From Bog-473 sp963745665 (GTDB lineage Bacteria > Actinomycetota > Acidimicrobiia > Acidimicrobiales > RAAP-2), in the NCBI GenBank assembly GCA_963745665.1, contig CAVUYE010000003.1:310001-374000 (forward strand): DNA of 64,000 bases. Direction: 5' to 3'. Shown in pieces: positions 25,579-33,802 of this stretch. Position numbers and translations under genes: made by a program. Each line of letters begins with the position of its first letter. The first letter of the stretch is position 1. A model generated the notes under the pieces. That model did not search any database, had not been told where the DNA came from, and saw only the letters and a program-made list of their open reading frames with translations.

Positions 25579-25613
25579 CGGGGCTTCGCCGCGACGGGAG
25601 AAACGAAGCCCCG
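25579..25613 (+). promoter_or_regulatory. 10-bp perfect stem-loop in the leader of the PBP gene
   Basis: CGGGGCTTCG (25579-25588) pairs perfectly with CGAAGCCCCG (25604-25613) around a 15-base loop, ending 19 bases before the GTG start of the PBP gene. No T run follows, so it is more likely a 5'-leader structure than a terminator. The 206-base gap here also holds the octamer repeats and a smaller CTCTC/GAGAG hairpin. Confidence 0.45.
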
Positions 25614-25632
25614 CCGCCTGGGAAGTCAGTAA

Positions 25633-27156
25633 GTGGGGAGACGGATCCGCTGGCTTGGTGTGCTCCTGGTCCTGTGTCTCGGCGCGGTCGTGGTCCAGCT
25701 CGTCAACATCCAAGACGTCAAAGCACCGGCCCTGCGTGCATCTCCGAGCAATCCCGGCAACATCGCGACGGCTGCCGACGACCAGCGCGGCCTCATCTAT
25801 GCCGACGACGGCACGACCGTGCTGGCCGAGTCGCTCAAGACCTCCGGTGGCACGTACCACTTCACGCGCCTCTATCCCGGAGGAGCCCTGTACTCGCAGG
25901 TTGTCGGGTTCGACTCGACGTACGAGGGCACGGCTGGAGTGGAATACGAGTACGACGGGTATCTCGGGCTCCATCGGCATCCGGCGCAAAACCTGTCGCA
26001 GGCCCTCGGGCTGTCCGCGTCGGTGCCGACCACCGACAGCGTGATCCTGACCATCGACCCCAAGCTCCAACAGGCGGCACAGACGGCCCTGAGCCAGCTG
26101 TCGGGCAGCAACACGGATGCGGCCGTCGTGGCCATTGCGCCCAAAACCGGTGCCGTTCTGGTGGACTACTCCACACCGAATTTCGATCCGGCCCCGCTGG
26201 AGGCACCGAACACGGTGGCCGGCACCAAGGAACAGGAACTGGCGGCCCTCGCCTACTTCGATACCAAGGACCACGAAGGCTTCTACCCCGGACTGCCGCT
26301 GGCCACCGGAGAAACCTTCTTCCCGGGTTCCACCTTCAAGGTGGTCACCTCGGCCGCCGTGTACAACCTCGATCCCAGCCTCTCGAACTTCTCCTTTCCC
26401 CGTGCCGGCTCCACGACCTTTCCGAACTCGGACAAGGTGATGACCAACGACGGGGGGCAGGTCTGCGGAGGCACGATGGCGGACGACATGTTCGCCACCT
26501 CGTGCGACCCGGGCTACGGACAGCTCGGCGTCAAGCTCACGGCTCCGACGCTCATTCAGCAGGCCCAGCTCTTCGGGTACAACGCGCGACCACCGATCGA
26601 TCTCCCCGATGCCTGGGTGGCCACCCCGACCATCCCCGCCGCGTCGAGCCTGACCCCGCCCAACCAGGAAGAGCTCGCCGACTCAGCCATCGGCCAACTC
26701 GACGATCAGGCCAGTGCGCTCTCGAACGCGCTGGTGGCCGCCGGCATCGCGGACGACGGCACCATCATGACCCCGCACGTCATGTCGCAGATCATCGACA
26801 GCCAGGGCAGTGTCGTGCGGACCTACAAGCCGACCGCCTGGAAGCAGGCCGTCTCGCCCGCTGCGGCGGCGCAGGTCACGACGCTCATGCAGAGCGTCGT
26901 CACGAACCCGGCCGGCACTGCCGCCGGAGTGGGCTTCCCCGCCAACCTCGATGTGGCCGTCAAGACGGGCACGGCGCAGACCGGCAACCCGCAGGCGAAT
27001 ACTGACGATTGGATGATCGGGTTCGCGCCCGCCGATGACCCGCAGATAGCCGTCGCCGTGGTCGTGCCTCTCCAGCATCAGGTCGACAACGGCGCGGGGG
27101 TGGCGGGCCCGATCATGAAGGCCATGCTCGAAGCGGCGCTCGCCACACCCTCCTAG
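25633..27156 (+). CDS. Class B penicillin-binding protein, PbpA-like transpeptidase
   Basis: 507 residues. One N-terminal membrane anchor (IRWLGVLLVLCLGAVVVQLVNI), a non-catalytic domain, and a transpeptidase domain with the SxxK nucleophile in FPGSTFKVV (about 233-236), the second motif as SCD (in ATSCDPGYGQLG; PBP2-type enzymes also have Asp here in place of Asn) and KTG in VAVKTGTAQTG. It cross-links peptidoglycan at the cell surface. The GTG start gives the expected short cytoplasmic end but has no strong ribosome-binding site. In many actinobacteria pbpA neighbours FHA, rodA and kinase genes; here only an FHA-LuxR gene precedes it. Confidence 0.9.
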   Translation: MGRRIRWLGVLLVLCLGAVVVQLVNIQDVKAPALRASPSNPGNIATAADDQRGLIYADDGTTVLAESLKTSGGTYHFTRLYPGGALYSQVVGFDSTYEGTAGVEYEYDGYLGLHRHPAQNLSQALGLSASVPTTDSVILTIDPKLQQAAQTALSQLSGSNTDAAVVAIAPKTGAVLVDYSTPNFDPAPLEAPNTVAGTKEQELAALAYFDTKDHEGFYPGLPLATGETFFPGSTFKVVTSAAVYNLDPSLSNFSFPRAGSTTFPNSDKVMTNDGGQVCGGTMADDMFATSCDPGYGQLGVKLTAPTLIQQAQLFGYNARPPIDLPDAWVATPTIPAASSLTPPNQEELADSAIGQLDDQASALSNALVAAGIADDGTIMTPHVMSQIIDSQGSVVRTYKPTAWKQAVSPAAAAQVTTLMQSVVTNPAGTAAGVGFPANLDVAVKTGTAQTGNPQANTDDWMIGFAPADDPQIAVAVVVPLQHQVDNGAGVAGPIMKAMLEAALATPS

Positions 27157-27196
27157 CCATCACCCGCCTCGTGCGGACGTGCCACCGTGACACCGG

Positions 27197-27202
27197 TAGA
27201 TT
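27197..27202 (+). promoter_or_regulatory. -10 hexamer TAGATT
   Basis: TAGATT ends 7 bases before the GTG at 27210; leaderless mRNA predicted. Confidence 0.45.
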
Positions 27203-27209
27203 CCCGGTC

Positions 27210-28834
27210 GTGAGGCCCCTGCGTCGACCGCATCGGTGGGGACCGGGCGCCCTGGCGCTTGGCCTGCTCGCCCTGGCCGTCTCTTGGAGCGTGACGACGA
27301 CGAGTGAGGTGGCGGCGTCCCCAGCACCCGCCGCCGAGGCCGGACACGCCGAGTCCGGCCTCCCCGGCCCCGACGCTGTCACTGCCTTCGGAGCCGCCAC
27401 TGCAGTGCCGGGGACGACGTTGAGCGGTCTGTCGGCTCCCGTTGTCGGGGTGGCGGCCACCCCGGACGGCCTCGGCTACTGGGTCGTGGCCGTCGGACGG
27501 CGGCGTCTTCGCCTTCGGCAACGCCGCCTACGAGGGCTCGACCGGTGCGGTCCCCTTGAACGCACCGATCGTGGGCATGGCCGCGACACCTGATGGCGGT
27601 GGCTATTGGCTGGTGGCCAGCGACGGCGGCGTCTTCGCCTTCGGCGACGCCGTGTTCCTGGGCTCCATGGGCGGTCGCCCGCTCAACCAGCCGATCGTGG
27701 GCATGGCCGCGACACCCGACGGGCCACGGCTATTGGCTCGTCGCCGCGGACGGCGGCGTCTTCGCCTACGGCAACGCCGCCTATCTGGGCTCCATGGGTG
27801 GCATGCCCCTCAACGCAGCCAGTGGTCGGCATGGCTGCCACCCCGACGGGAGACGGCTATTGGATGACGGCCTCGGACGGCGGCATCTTCGCCTTCGGTG
27901 ACGCACCGTTCGAGGGGTCGCTGGGTGCCACCCCTCTCAACGAGCCCGTCGTCGGCATAGCCACGTCACCCGAGCGGCCACGGTTACTGGCTGGCCGCGG
28001 CGGACGGCGGCGTCTTCGCCTACGGGGATGCCCCGTTCGAAGGATCCGACAGCGGCACCTCGAAGCAGGCCGTGGCCGTCGGCATCGCCGGTCGGCCGGG
28101 TGGGTACTGGCTCGCCTACGGCGTCGACCCGGGGACCGAGCTCATGCAGTCGATCGGCGCCTACGTCGCCACCCGGGCGGACAACGTGACGGTGGCCGTG
28201 CAGGACCTCACGACGAACCAGATCTACCAGTTCCGACCAGGAGTCGTCGGAGAACACGGCGAGCACACTGAAGGTCGACATCCTGGCCACGCTGCTGGGG
28301 CAGGCCCAGGCGGCCGGCCGATCGCTGACGCCTGACGAGCAGAGCCTCGCCGTGCCGATGATCGAGGAGAGCCTTGACAGCGCAGCCGACGCCCTGTGGA
28401 CCCGACTCGGGCCCTCCGCGGTCGGCGCCTTCGAACGGGCGGCGGGCATGACAGCGACCGTGCCTGCCACCGACGGCATCTGGGGCTCGACGACCACGAC
28501 CGCACTCGACCGGCTCGCCATGATCCGTACGGTGGTGGAGCCCAACTCCCTCCTCACCGATGCGTCGCGCGCCTATGTCCTGAGCCTCATGGAGAACGTC
28601 ACGCCCTCCCAGGACTGGGGGGCGACGGGTGGAGTGCCCCCGAGAGTCACCGTGGCCCTCAAAAACGGGTTTGCCGTTCTCGACGGGTGGCAGATCAACA
28701 CCACCGGTTGGGTAAACGGCGCCGGCCGTGACTATCTGATCGCGGTGCTCACGAACGGCAACGCCTCGGAGCAGTACGGCATCGACACGGTCAACGGCGT
28801 CTCCGCGCTCGTCTGGCGGGCCCTGGGGACCTGA
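27210..28834 (+). pseudogene. Secreted GYWLVxxDGGVFAFGDA-repeat protein fused to a class A beta-lactamase-like domain, five frameshifts
   Basis: A signal peptide (RWGPGALALGLLALAVSWSV) is followed by about five repeats of the form GYWLVASDGGVFAFGDAxxLGSMGGxPLNxPIVGMAATPDG, a propeller-like repeat I associate with Acidimicrobiia surface proteins. The C-terminal 230 residues look like a penicillin-recognising serine hydrolase: ENTASTLKVDIL (SxxK), EESLDSAADALWTRLG, and a late GYLIAVLTNGN-like DYLIAVLTNGNAS strand. One inserted base each near 27491, 27725, 27820, 27970 and 28240 breaks the frame; corrected length 539 residues. A decayed gene or sequence error cannot be told apart here. Confidence 0.78.
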
Positions 28835-28875
28835 TCGGCGGAAACCGGACGGCGAGTCCGAGTGCTCACGGCGCC

Positions 28876-28881
28876 TATCAT
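28876..28881 (+). promoter_or_regulatory. -10 hexamer TATCAT
   Basis: TATCAT ends 7 bases before ATG 28889 and was used to choose that start. Confidence 0.5.
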
Positions 28882-28888
28882 CGAGCGC

Positions 28889-29300
28889 ATGACACCCGAG
28901 GAGATGTCAGACCTCGCTCACCTGCGACGGGCGCGCGACCACATCGATCGCGACTACGCCCAGCCGCTCGATGTCCCGGCGATCGCCCGTACGGCGCTCA
29001 TGTCGCCTGCACACTTCTCGCGCAAGTTCCGCGCCGCCTACGGCGAGACGCCCTACAGCTACCTAATGACACGGCGTATGGAGCGGGCCAAGGCCTTCCT
29101 GCGCCAGGGGATGTCGGTGACCGACACCTGTTTCGCCGTCGGGTGCACGTCGCTCGGCTCGTTCAGCTCGCGCTTCACCGACATCGTGGGTGAGACGCCT
29201 TCGCGGTACCGTCTGCCGCGACCACCGCCAGATCGAGGTGATCCCGTCGTGCGTGAGCAAGGTGGTGACACGCCCGCGGCGCTCACCCGTCGCGGTCTGA
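28889..29300 (+). CDS. AraC-family transcriptional regulator (DNA-binding domain only), one frameshift
   Basis: A stand-alone AraC helix-turn-helix pair: HLRRARDHIDRDYAQPLDVPAIARTALMSPAHFSRKFRAAYGETPYSYLMTRRMERAKAFLRQGMSVTDTCFAVGCTSLGSFSSRFTDIVGETPSRYR. After TPSRYR the frame is lost near 29212 (one extra base); the correct continuation is RDHRQIEVIPSCVSKVVTRPRRSPVAV and stop at 29300, giving 136 residues, the usual end of these short regulators. It lies just before a VOC gene and a DUF1059 gene, an arrangement often seen with this regulator type. Confidence 0.85.
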
Positions 29301-29370
29301 AGTCGATTCCGATTCTCGGCGACCTCCGCAACGAGCAGGATCGGAGAAGCGTCGGACGGTCCGGCTTTCG

Positions 29371-29376
29371 TACAAT
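29371..29376 (+). promoter_or_regulatory. -10 hexamer TACAAT
   Basis: TACAAT, a near-consensus -10, ends 6 bases before ATG 29383; leaderless mRNA predicted. Confidence 0.55.
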
Positions 29377-29382
29377 CGTCGT

Positions 29383-29781
29383 ATGCCAGTCAGTGTTGCC
29401 GCCATGTTCATCTCCGTCCACGATCCTGACGAAGCGCTGGGCTTCTATCGGGATGCCCTGGGTTTCGAGGTCCGGAACGACGTCAAAGCCGGCGAATTTC
29501 GCTGGGTGACCGTCGGCGCTCCCGGCCAGGACCTCGACATCGTCCTCTCCCAGCCCCACGGCGGGCGCTCGCAGACCGAGGGCGACGCGCTGCTCTCGCT
29601 CGTGACACAGGGGTCGTTGCAGGCTGCCATCTTCCGCACCGACGACCTCGACACCACGTTCGAGAAGGTGCGGGCCTCGGGCGCCGAGGTCCTGCAGGAG
29701 CCCGCGTCCCAGCCATGGGGCGTGCGTGACTGCGCCTTCCGTGACCCCTCGGGCAACCTCGTCCGCATTCAGCAGGCGTAG
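29383..29781 (+). CDS. VOC/glyoxalase family protein
   Basis: 132 residues with the paired beta-alpha-beta-beta-beta units of the VOC fold: FISVHDPDEALGFYRDALGFEVRND, VTVGAPGQDLDIVLSQP, and AIFRTDDLDTTFEKVRASGAEVLQEP with the closing WGVRDCAFRDPSGNLVRIQQ. The terminal Asp/Glu-type metal ligand pattern is partly kept. Possibly a detoxifying lyase or dioxygenase; the substrate is unknown. Predicted to be controlled by the AraC-type gene upstream and to share a transcript with the DUF1059 gene 5 bases downstream. Confidence 0.86.
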   Translation: MPVSVAAMFISVHDPDEALGFYRDALGFEVRNDVKAGEFRWVTVGAPGQDLDIVLSQPHGGRSQTEGDALLSLVTQGSLQAAIFRTDDLDTTFEKVRASGAEVLQEPASQPWGVRDCAFRDPSGNLVRIQQA

Positions 29782-29786
29782 GCCTC

Positions 29787-30023
29787 ATGAAGACGATGAC
29801 GTGCCAGCAATTGGGTGGACCGTGCGAGTTCCAACTCCACGGGGACACGGCCGATGAGGTCATAAAGGCGCAGGATCGCCACTGCAAGGAGGTGGTCGCC
29901 GGCGGCGACGACGCGCACAAGCCCGCCCTGAAGCACATGAAGGACCGGTGGAGGCACCCCGTCGCAGGCATGGGCTGGTACAAGCAGGCGAAGCGTGACT
30001 TCGCGGCGCTCTCCGAAGACTGA
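29787..30023 (+). CDS. DUF1059-like small protein
   Basis: 78 residues beginning MKTMTCQQLGGPCEFQLHGDTADEVIKAQDRHCKEVV, the DUF1059 pattern of a CxxLGG...C pair followed by a short acidic helix that ends with a His. Here the rest (HKPALKHMKDRWRHPVAGMGWYKQAKRDFAALSED) is longer than usual. DUF1059 proteins commonly accompany AraC/VOC genes; the function is unknown. The two cysteines and histidines could bind a metal. Confidence 0.8.
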   Translation: MKTMTCQQLGGPCEFQLHGDTADEVIKAQDRHCKEVVAGGDDAHKPALKHMKDRWRHPVAGMGWYKQAKRDFAALSED

Positions 30024-30081
30024 GGACCCTCCCGCACCGAACAGCAGGGCCGGCGTGGGGACGATCCCCTCAGTGCTCAGA

Positions 30082-30576
30082 TCACACGGAGGGTGGGGGA
30101 AGCGGAACGGTCTTGATCATCTGCAGCGCCGGCTGGTCTCGCCCCCACAACTCGGGCATCTCCTCCAAGGGCCGGAATCCGCAGCCGAAGTAGAAGGCCC
30201 GCGTCGCGGCATACCCGGCGTCGCCAGAGCGCGGGCTGAGCGTCTTGACCTGTAAGAACCCCACGTCGCGCTCGGCCAGCCATGACTCGGCGCTCTCCAG
30301 CATGGCGAGCCCGATACCGGAACGATGGTGCTCGGGCAGGACGCCCATCACGACGATCTCGGCGGCGTACGGGCTGTGCATCCGCAAGGTGAGTATCCCG
30401 CAGTCGCGCCCGGCGAGAGTCGCCACCACGGTGGGCTCCGCCTCCGCCGCCGCGACGTAGGCGGCAACCGAGTCGGGGAAGCCGAACCAGCCGGGGAGGG
30501 TGGCGAGGACATCTGCGCAGACGGCGCCGGCGCCCCCGTCGTCCACCCGGAGCGCGAGACCCGCAGGACGGCTCAT
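30082..30576 (-). CDS. GNAT-family N-acetyltransferase
   Basis: 164 residues. The acetyl-CoA motif is VMGVLPEHHRSGIGLAMLESAESWLAER, followed by VKTLSPRSGDAGYAATRAFYFGCGFRPLEEMPELWG, typical of GNATs that modify small molecules or protein N-termini. ATG 30576 was chosen because residues before it (serine- and aspartate-rich) do not fit the family. The gene ends 46 bases upstream of the acyl-CoA ligase stop codon region, same strand orientation. Confidence 0.82.
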   Translation of the reverse strand: MSRPAGLALRVDDGGAGAVCADVLATLPGWFGFPDSVAAYVAAAEAEPTVVATLAGRDCGILTLRMHSPYAAEIVVMGVLPEHHRSGIGLAMLESAESWLAERDVGFLQVKTLSPRSGDAGYAATRAFYFGCGFRPLEEMPELWGRDQPALQMIKTVPLPPPSV

Positions 30577-30622
30577 CGCAGCCGGCAGCGCAACAGCGGG
30601 GCCGGACGAGTCGGAGTCAGAG

Positions 30623-32176
30623 TCAGACCGCCCGTTGCACGCCTTCCCAGTAGGGATCGCGCAGCTTGCGCTTGTAGAGCTTGCCGTTGGGGTCACGCGG
30701 CATCTCGTTGGTGAAGTCGATCGTCTTGGGCGTCTTGAATTTGGCCAGCCGGCCGGCGCAGAACTCGAGGATCTCCTCCGCCAGGGCGTCGTTGGCTTCG
30801 ACGCCCTCGGCCGGCTCGATCACCGCCTTCACCTCTTCGCCCCAGTCCTCGTGGGGGATGCCGAAGACGGCGGCGTCGCCAACCTTTGGGTGCGACAGCA
30901 GGACGTTCTCGATCTCCGCCGGGTAGATGTTGGCGCCACCCGAAATGATCATGTCGATTTTGCGGTCGCGCAGGAACAGGTAGCCGTCCTCGTCGATCAA
31001 ACCCACGTCGCCCACCGTGAAGAAGGCGCCGATGCGGTTCTTCCGGGTCTTCTCCTTGTCGCCGTGGTACTCGAAGTCGGCCGACTGCATCGCCATGTAC
31101 ACGGTCCCGATGACGTTGGGCTCGGTGATCCGGTTGCCGTCGTCGTCGAAGACCGCGATCTCGCTGATGGGCCACGGCTTGCCGACCGTCCCCGGCTTCT
31201 GCAGCCATTCCTCTGCTGTGACCAGCGTGCCGCCACCTTCGCTCGCCGCGTAGTACTCGTCGACGGCGTTGCCCCACCAGGCGATCATCTTGTGCTTGAC
31301 GTCGACGGGGCACGGTGCGGCGGCGTGGATCATGTGACGCAGCGACGACACGTCGTACTTGTCCCGCACGTCTTCGGGCAGCGCCAGTAGACGGTGGAAC
31401 TGGGTGGGCACCATGTGCGACGTCGTCACCCGCCGCTCCTCAATCAGCCGCAGCATCTCCTCGGGCTGCCACTTGTCCATCAGCACGATGGTGTGCCCCA
31501 AATGGAGCGATGCGCTCCCGAAGCGCAGCACCGCCGTGTGGTAGAGCGGCGAGCCGATGATGTGGACGTTTTCGTCCTGAGGCTGAATCCCGAAGAGGAA
31601 CAACAGCCCCGAGAGCCCCAGCGCGGCTTGCTCCGGCGTGACGCCCTGGAGCGAGCGGTAGATACCCTTCGGGTTCCCCGTCGTCCCCGACGTGTAGTTC
31701 ATGACGTCGCCGATGGTCCGGTCCGAGGGCACCGTGGTCTGCGCCGCGTCGCGCACCGCCACATACGAGGCGAAGCCGGGCACGTCGCCCACGGCCAGCC
31801 GTCCGGCCACCGCCACGCCCGCCTCGTCCGCCGCTTCCACGGCCACGTCCTCGAAGCGCTCGTCGGCGATGAAGACCTTGGCCCCGGAGTCCGAGAGGAT
31901 GTAGGCCACCTCGGGTGCCACCAGATGGTGGTTGATCGGCACCAGGTACCAGCCGGCCTGCAGGGCGGCCAGGTAGACCTCCAGCATCTCGGCGGAGTTG
32001 GGCAGCAGGGTGGCCACCACGTCGCCCACGCCGAGCCCCTGGGCCCTCAGGGCGTGCACCACCTGGTTGGCCCGGCCCAGCAGCTTCCCGGCTGGGACCT
32101 CTTCGCCGTCGGGCGTCACCAGGGCCAGGTAGTCGGGGTCTTCCTGGGCCAGCGCCCAGAAGCCGAGGTCACCCAT
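30623..32176 (-). CDS. Acyl-CoA synthetase (AMP-forming, FadD-like)
   Basis: 517 residues of the adenylate-forming family, activating a carboxylic acid with ATP and CoA. The P-loop is NYTSGTTGNPKGIYRS (about 168-183), A5 motif is VDEYYAASEGGG, the hinge is FLRDRKIDMIISGGANIYPAEIE, and the catalytic lysine is in GKLYKRKLRDPYW. The ATG at 32176 follows AAGGAG; upstream in-frame codons lie in the divergent promoter. It is divergent from an SDR gene across a KstR-type palindrome, suggesting control by a lipid/sterol regulator. Confidence 0.93.
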   Translation of the reverse strand: MGDLGFWALAQEDPDYLALVTPDGEEVPAGKLLGRANQVVHALRAQGLGVGDVVATLLPNSAEMLEVYLAALQAGWYLVPINHHLVAPEVAYILSDSGAKVFIADERFEDVAVEAADEAGVAVAGRLAVGDVPGFASYVAVRDAAQTTVPSDRTIGDVMNYTSGTTGNPKGIYRSLQGVTPEQAALGLSGLLFLFGIQPQDENVHIIGSPLYHTAVLRFGSASLHLGHTIVLMDKWQPEEMLRLIEERRVTTSHMVPTQFHRLLALPEDVRDKYDVSSLRHMIHAAAPCPVDVKHKMIAWWGNAVDEYYAASEGGGTLVTAEEWLQKPGTVGKPWPISEIAVFDDDGNRITEPNVIGTVYMAMQSADFEYHGDKEKTRKNRIGAFFTVGDVGLIDEDGYLFLRDRKIDMIISGGANIYPAEIENVLLSHPKVGDAAVFGIPHEDWGEEVKAVIEPAEGVEANDALAEEILEFCAGRLAKFKTPKTIDFTNEMPRDPNGKLYKRKLRDPYWEGVQRAV

Positions 32177-32241
32177 CAGCACTCTCCTTGCAGGCTCGCG
32201 ACGCACAGGGCCGTAAATGGCAGCCCCCGCCATCGGCAGGC

Positions 32242-32255
32242 TAGAACGTGTTCTA
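32242..32255. promoter_or_regulatory. KstR-type palindromic operator TAGAACGTGTTCTA
   Basis: Perfect TAGAAC-NN-GTTCTA palindrome in the 151-base space between the divergent acyl-CoA synthetase and SDR genes; same half-sites as at 19977-19990. It could control both genes at once. Confidence 0.68.
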
Positions 32256-32327
32256 ACTTACGGCAATTTGCCCGGGCGGCCCCGCGCAGGCGCCGTCCGG
32301 CATGCAGAGATCAGGAGCGGACGAACC

Positions 32328-33236
32328 ATGGCTTCATTCCTCGCAGGGAAGGTCGTCGCCATCACCGGTGGAGGCGGCGGCATCGGGCGGGCCGTCGCAC
32401 TGGCCGCCGCCGGCGAAGGGGCCAAGGTCCTGGTGGCCGATTTCGGCGTGGGCATGGCCGGAGAGGACCCGAGCAGCGAGGTGGCCGACGCCGTCGTCGC
32501 CGAAATCACGAAGGCAGGTGGCGAAGCCATCGCGGTGGCGGACGACATCTCGAAAATGGAGTCGGGCGAGCGCCTCATCGCCAGCGCCGTCGAGAAGTGG
32601 GGTCGTATAGACGGCGTCGTGGCCGTGGCCGGGATCCTCCGGGAGCGCATGCTCTTCAACATGTCCGAGGACGAGTGGGACGCCGTCATTCGTACGCACC
32701 TGAAGGGACACTTCACGGTGTTCCGGGCCGCGGCGGCGGTCATGCGCAAGCAGGAGGGCGGGGGAGCGCTCATCGGGTTCACCTCCGGCGCCTTCCAAGG
32801 CAGCGTCGCCCAGGCGAACTATGCCGCGGCCAAGGGCGGCATCGTGTCGCTCGTCAGGTCGGCGGCCGTCGGTCTGCACCGTTACGGGGTGACGGCCAAC
32901 GCCATCGCGCCGGTGGCCCGTACGCGGATGTCGGCCAACGTTCCCTCCGAGCTCGCCGAGATGGGCGACGCCGAGGACGTCGCGCCCATGGTGGTCTACC
33001 TGCTCAGCGATCAGGCCAAGCACGTGACCGGACAGGTCTACACGGTGGTCGGCTCGAAAATCGCCGTCTGGAACCAGCCCACCGAGGTCCGTGCCATGTG
33101 GGCCGACGGCCGCTGGACACCCGAGCAGATCGCCGAACGGCTCGACGGCAACATCGGCCAGGAGCGCATGCCCATGCTCGACCGCATCGAGCAGATCCGG
33201 GCGGCGGCAGCCTCGGGCGAGAAGCAAAACGCCTGA
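32328..33236 (+). CDS. Short-chain dehydrogenase/reductase, 3-ketoacyl/hydroxysteroid dehydrogenase-like
   Basis: 302 residues. The NAD(P) site is TGGGGGIGRAVALAAAGEGA, the catalytic serine lies in IGFTSGAFQGS, and the YxxxK pair is YAAAKGG. The length and the long C-terminal segment (WNQPTEVRAMWADGRWTPEQIAERL) resemble the dehydrogenase part of 17-beta-HSD4/MFE-2-type enzymes, which oxidise 3-hydroxyacyl-CoA in beta-oxidation of fatty acids or sterol side chains. ATG 32328. Divergent from the acyl-CoA synthetase across a shared operator. Confidence 0.9.
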   Translation: MASFLAGKVVAITGGGGGIGRAVALAAAGEGAKVLVADFGVGMAGEDPSSEVADAVVAEITKAGGEAIAVADDISKMESGERLIASAVEKWGRIDGVVAVAGILRERMLFNMSEDEWDAVIRTHLKGHFTVFRAAAAVMRKQEGGGALIGFTSGAFQGSVAQANYAAAKGGIVSLVRSAAVGLHRYGVTANAIAPVARTRMSANVPSELAEMGDAEDVAPMVVYLLSDQAKHVTGQVYTVVGSKIAVWNQPTEVRAMWADGRWTPEQIAERLDGNIGQERMPMLDRIEQIRAAAASGEKQNA

Positions 33237-33273
33237 TCCGACGCGACTCGACCCGTCGCGCCCGGTCGTCTGA

Positions 33274-33600
33274 TCAGATGACCCGGTGCAGCCGGGGCCG
33301 GGGCTTCACCGCGCTGTAGACCTCCAGCGAGTTCCCCTCGTGGTGCGCCGCCACGACGACCGACGCGCCGTCGTGGTCATCGGCGAACACCCGGCTCATG
33401 CTCTGGCCCCACGTCACCGCCGACCGCGCGATCTGGCGGTCTGGATGCTCCCACGGTGGAATGCACAGCTCGATCTGGTACATCGGCTCGAAGGTGACCA
33501 CGTGCGTCACACCCTGGCCGTGCGCCGCGAGCCACGCCTCCTTCTCCTCGTCGGTCCAGGTCTTCTCTGTCATCGGAATCCACGGCTGGACGGTGGCCAT
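33274..33600 (-). CDS. Hypothetical protein, 108 residues
   Basis: No family recognised. N-terminal WIPMTEKTWTDEEKEAWLAAHGQGVTHVVTFEPMYQIELCIPPWEHPDRQIARSAVTWGQSMSRVF, then a beta-rich end (ASVVVAAHHEGNSLEVYSAVKPRPRL). The ATG at 33600 has GGGGAGG 9 bases upstream; a second in-frame ATG lies at 33573. No signal peptide. It converges with the SDR gene. The 202 bases between this gene and lgt hold no visible gene, only a GTTGCA direct repeat near 33738-33752. Confidence 0.55.
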   Translation of the reverse strand: MATVQPWIPMTEKTWTDEEKEAWLAAHGQGVTHVVTFEPMYQIELCIPPWEHPDRQIARSAVTWGQSMSRVFADDHDGASVVVAAHHEGNSLEVYSAVKPRPRLHRVI

Positions 33601-33802
33601 GTGGGCGCACCTCCCCTCTCTCCGCCATATCGGTTTCATCTGGGGAAGCCTTGAGAATGCCCGCTCTTTCGCGACACTCAGAGGATCGCGCCCCTGAGCC
33701 CTTCAGACGCGTATCCGGCGCGTGGGCGCCCTTGGATGTTGCAAGAACGTTGCAGCGGCTATGTAGGCATTGGCGAGGCCGCCCCGCCCGTAGACGCCTG
33801 AC

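Noticed and set aside
25633..27156. PBP with a degenerate second motif (SCD in place of SxN) as an inactive enzyme
   Set aside because: PBP2-type transpeptidases also carry Asp at this position, and SxxK and KTG are intact.
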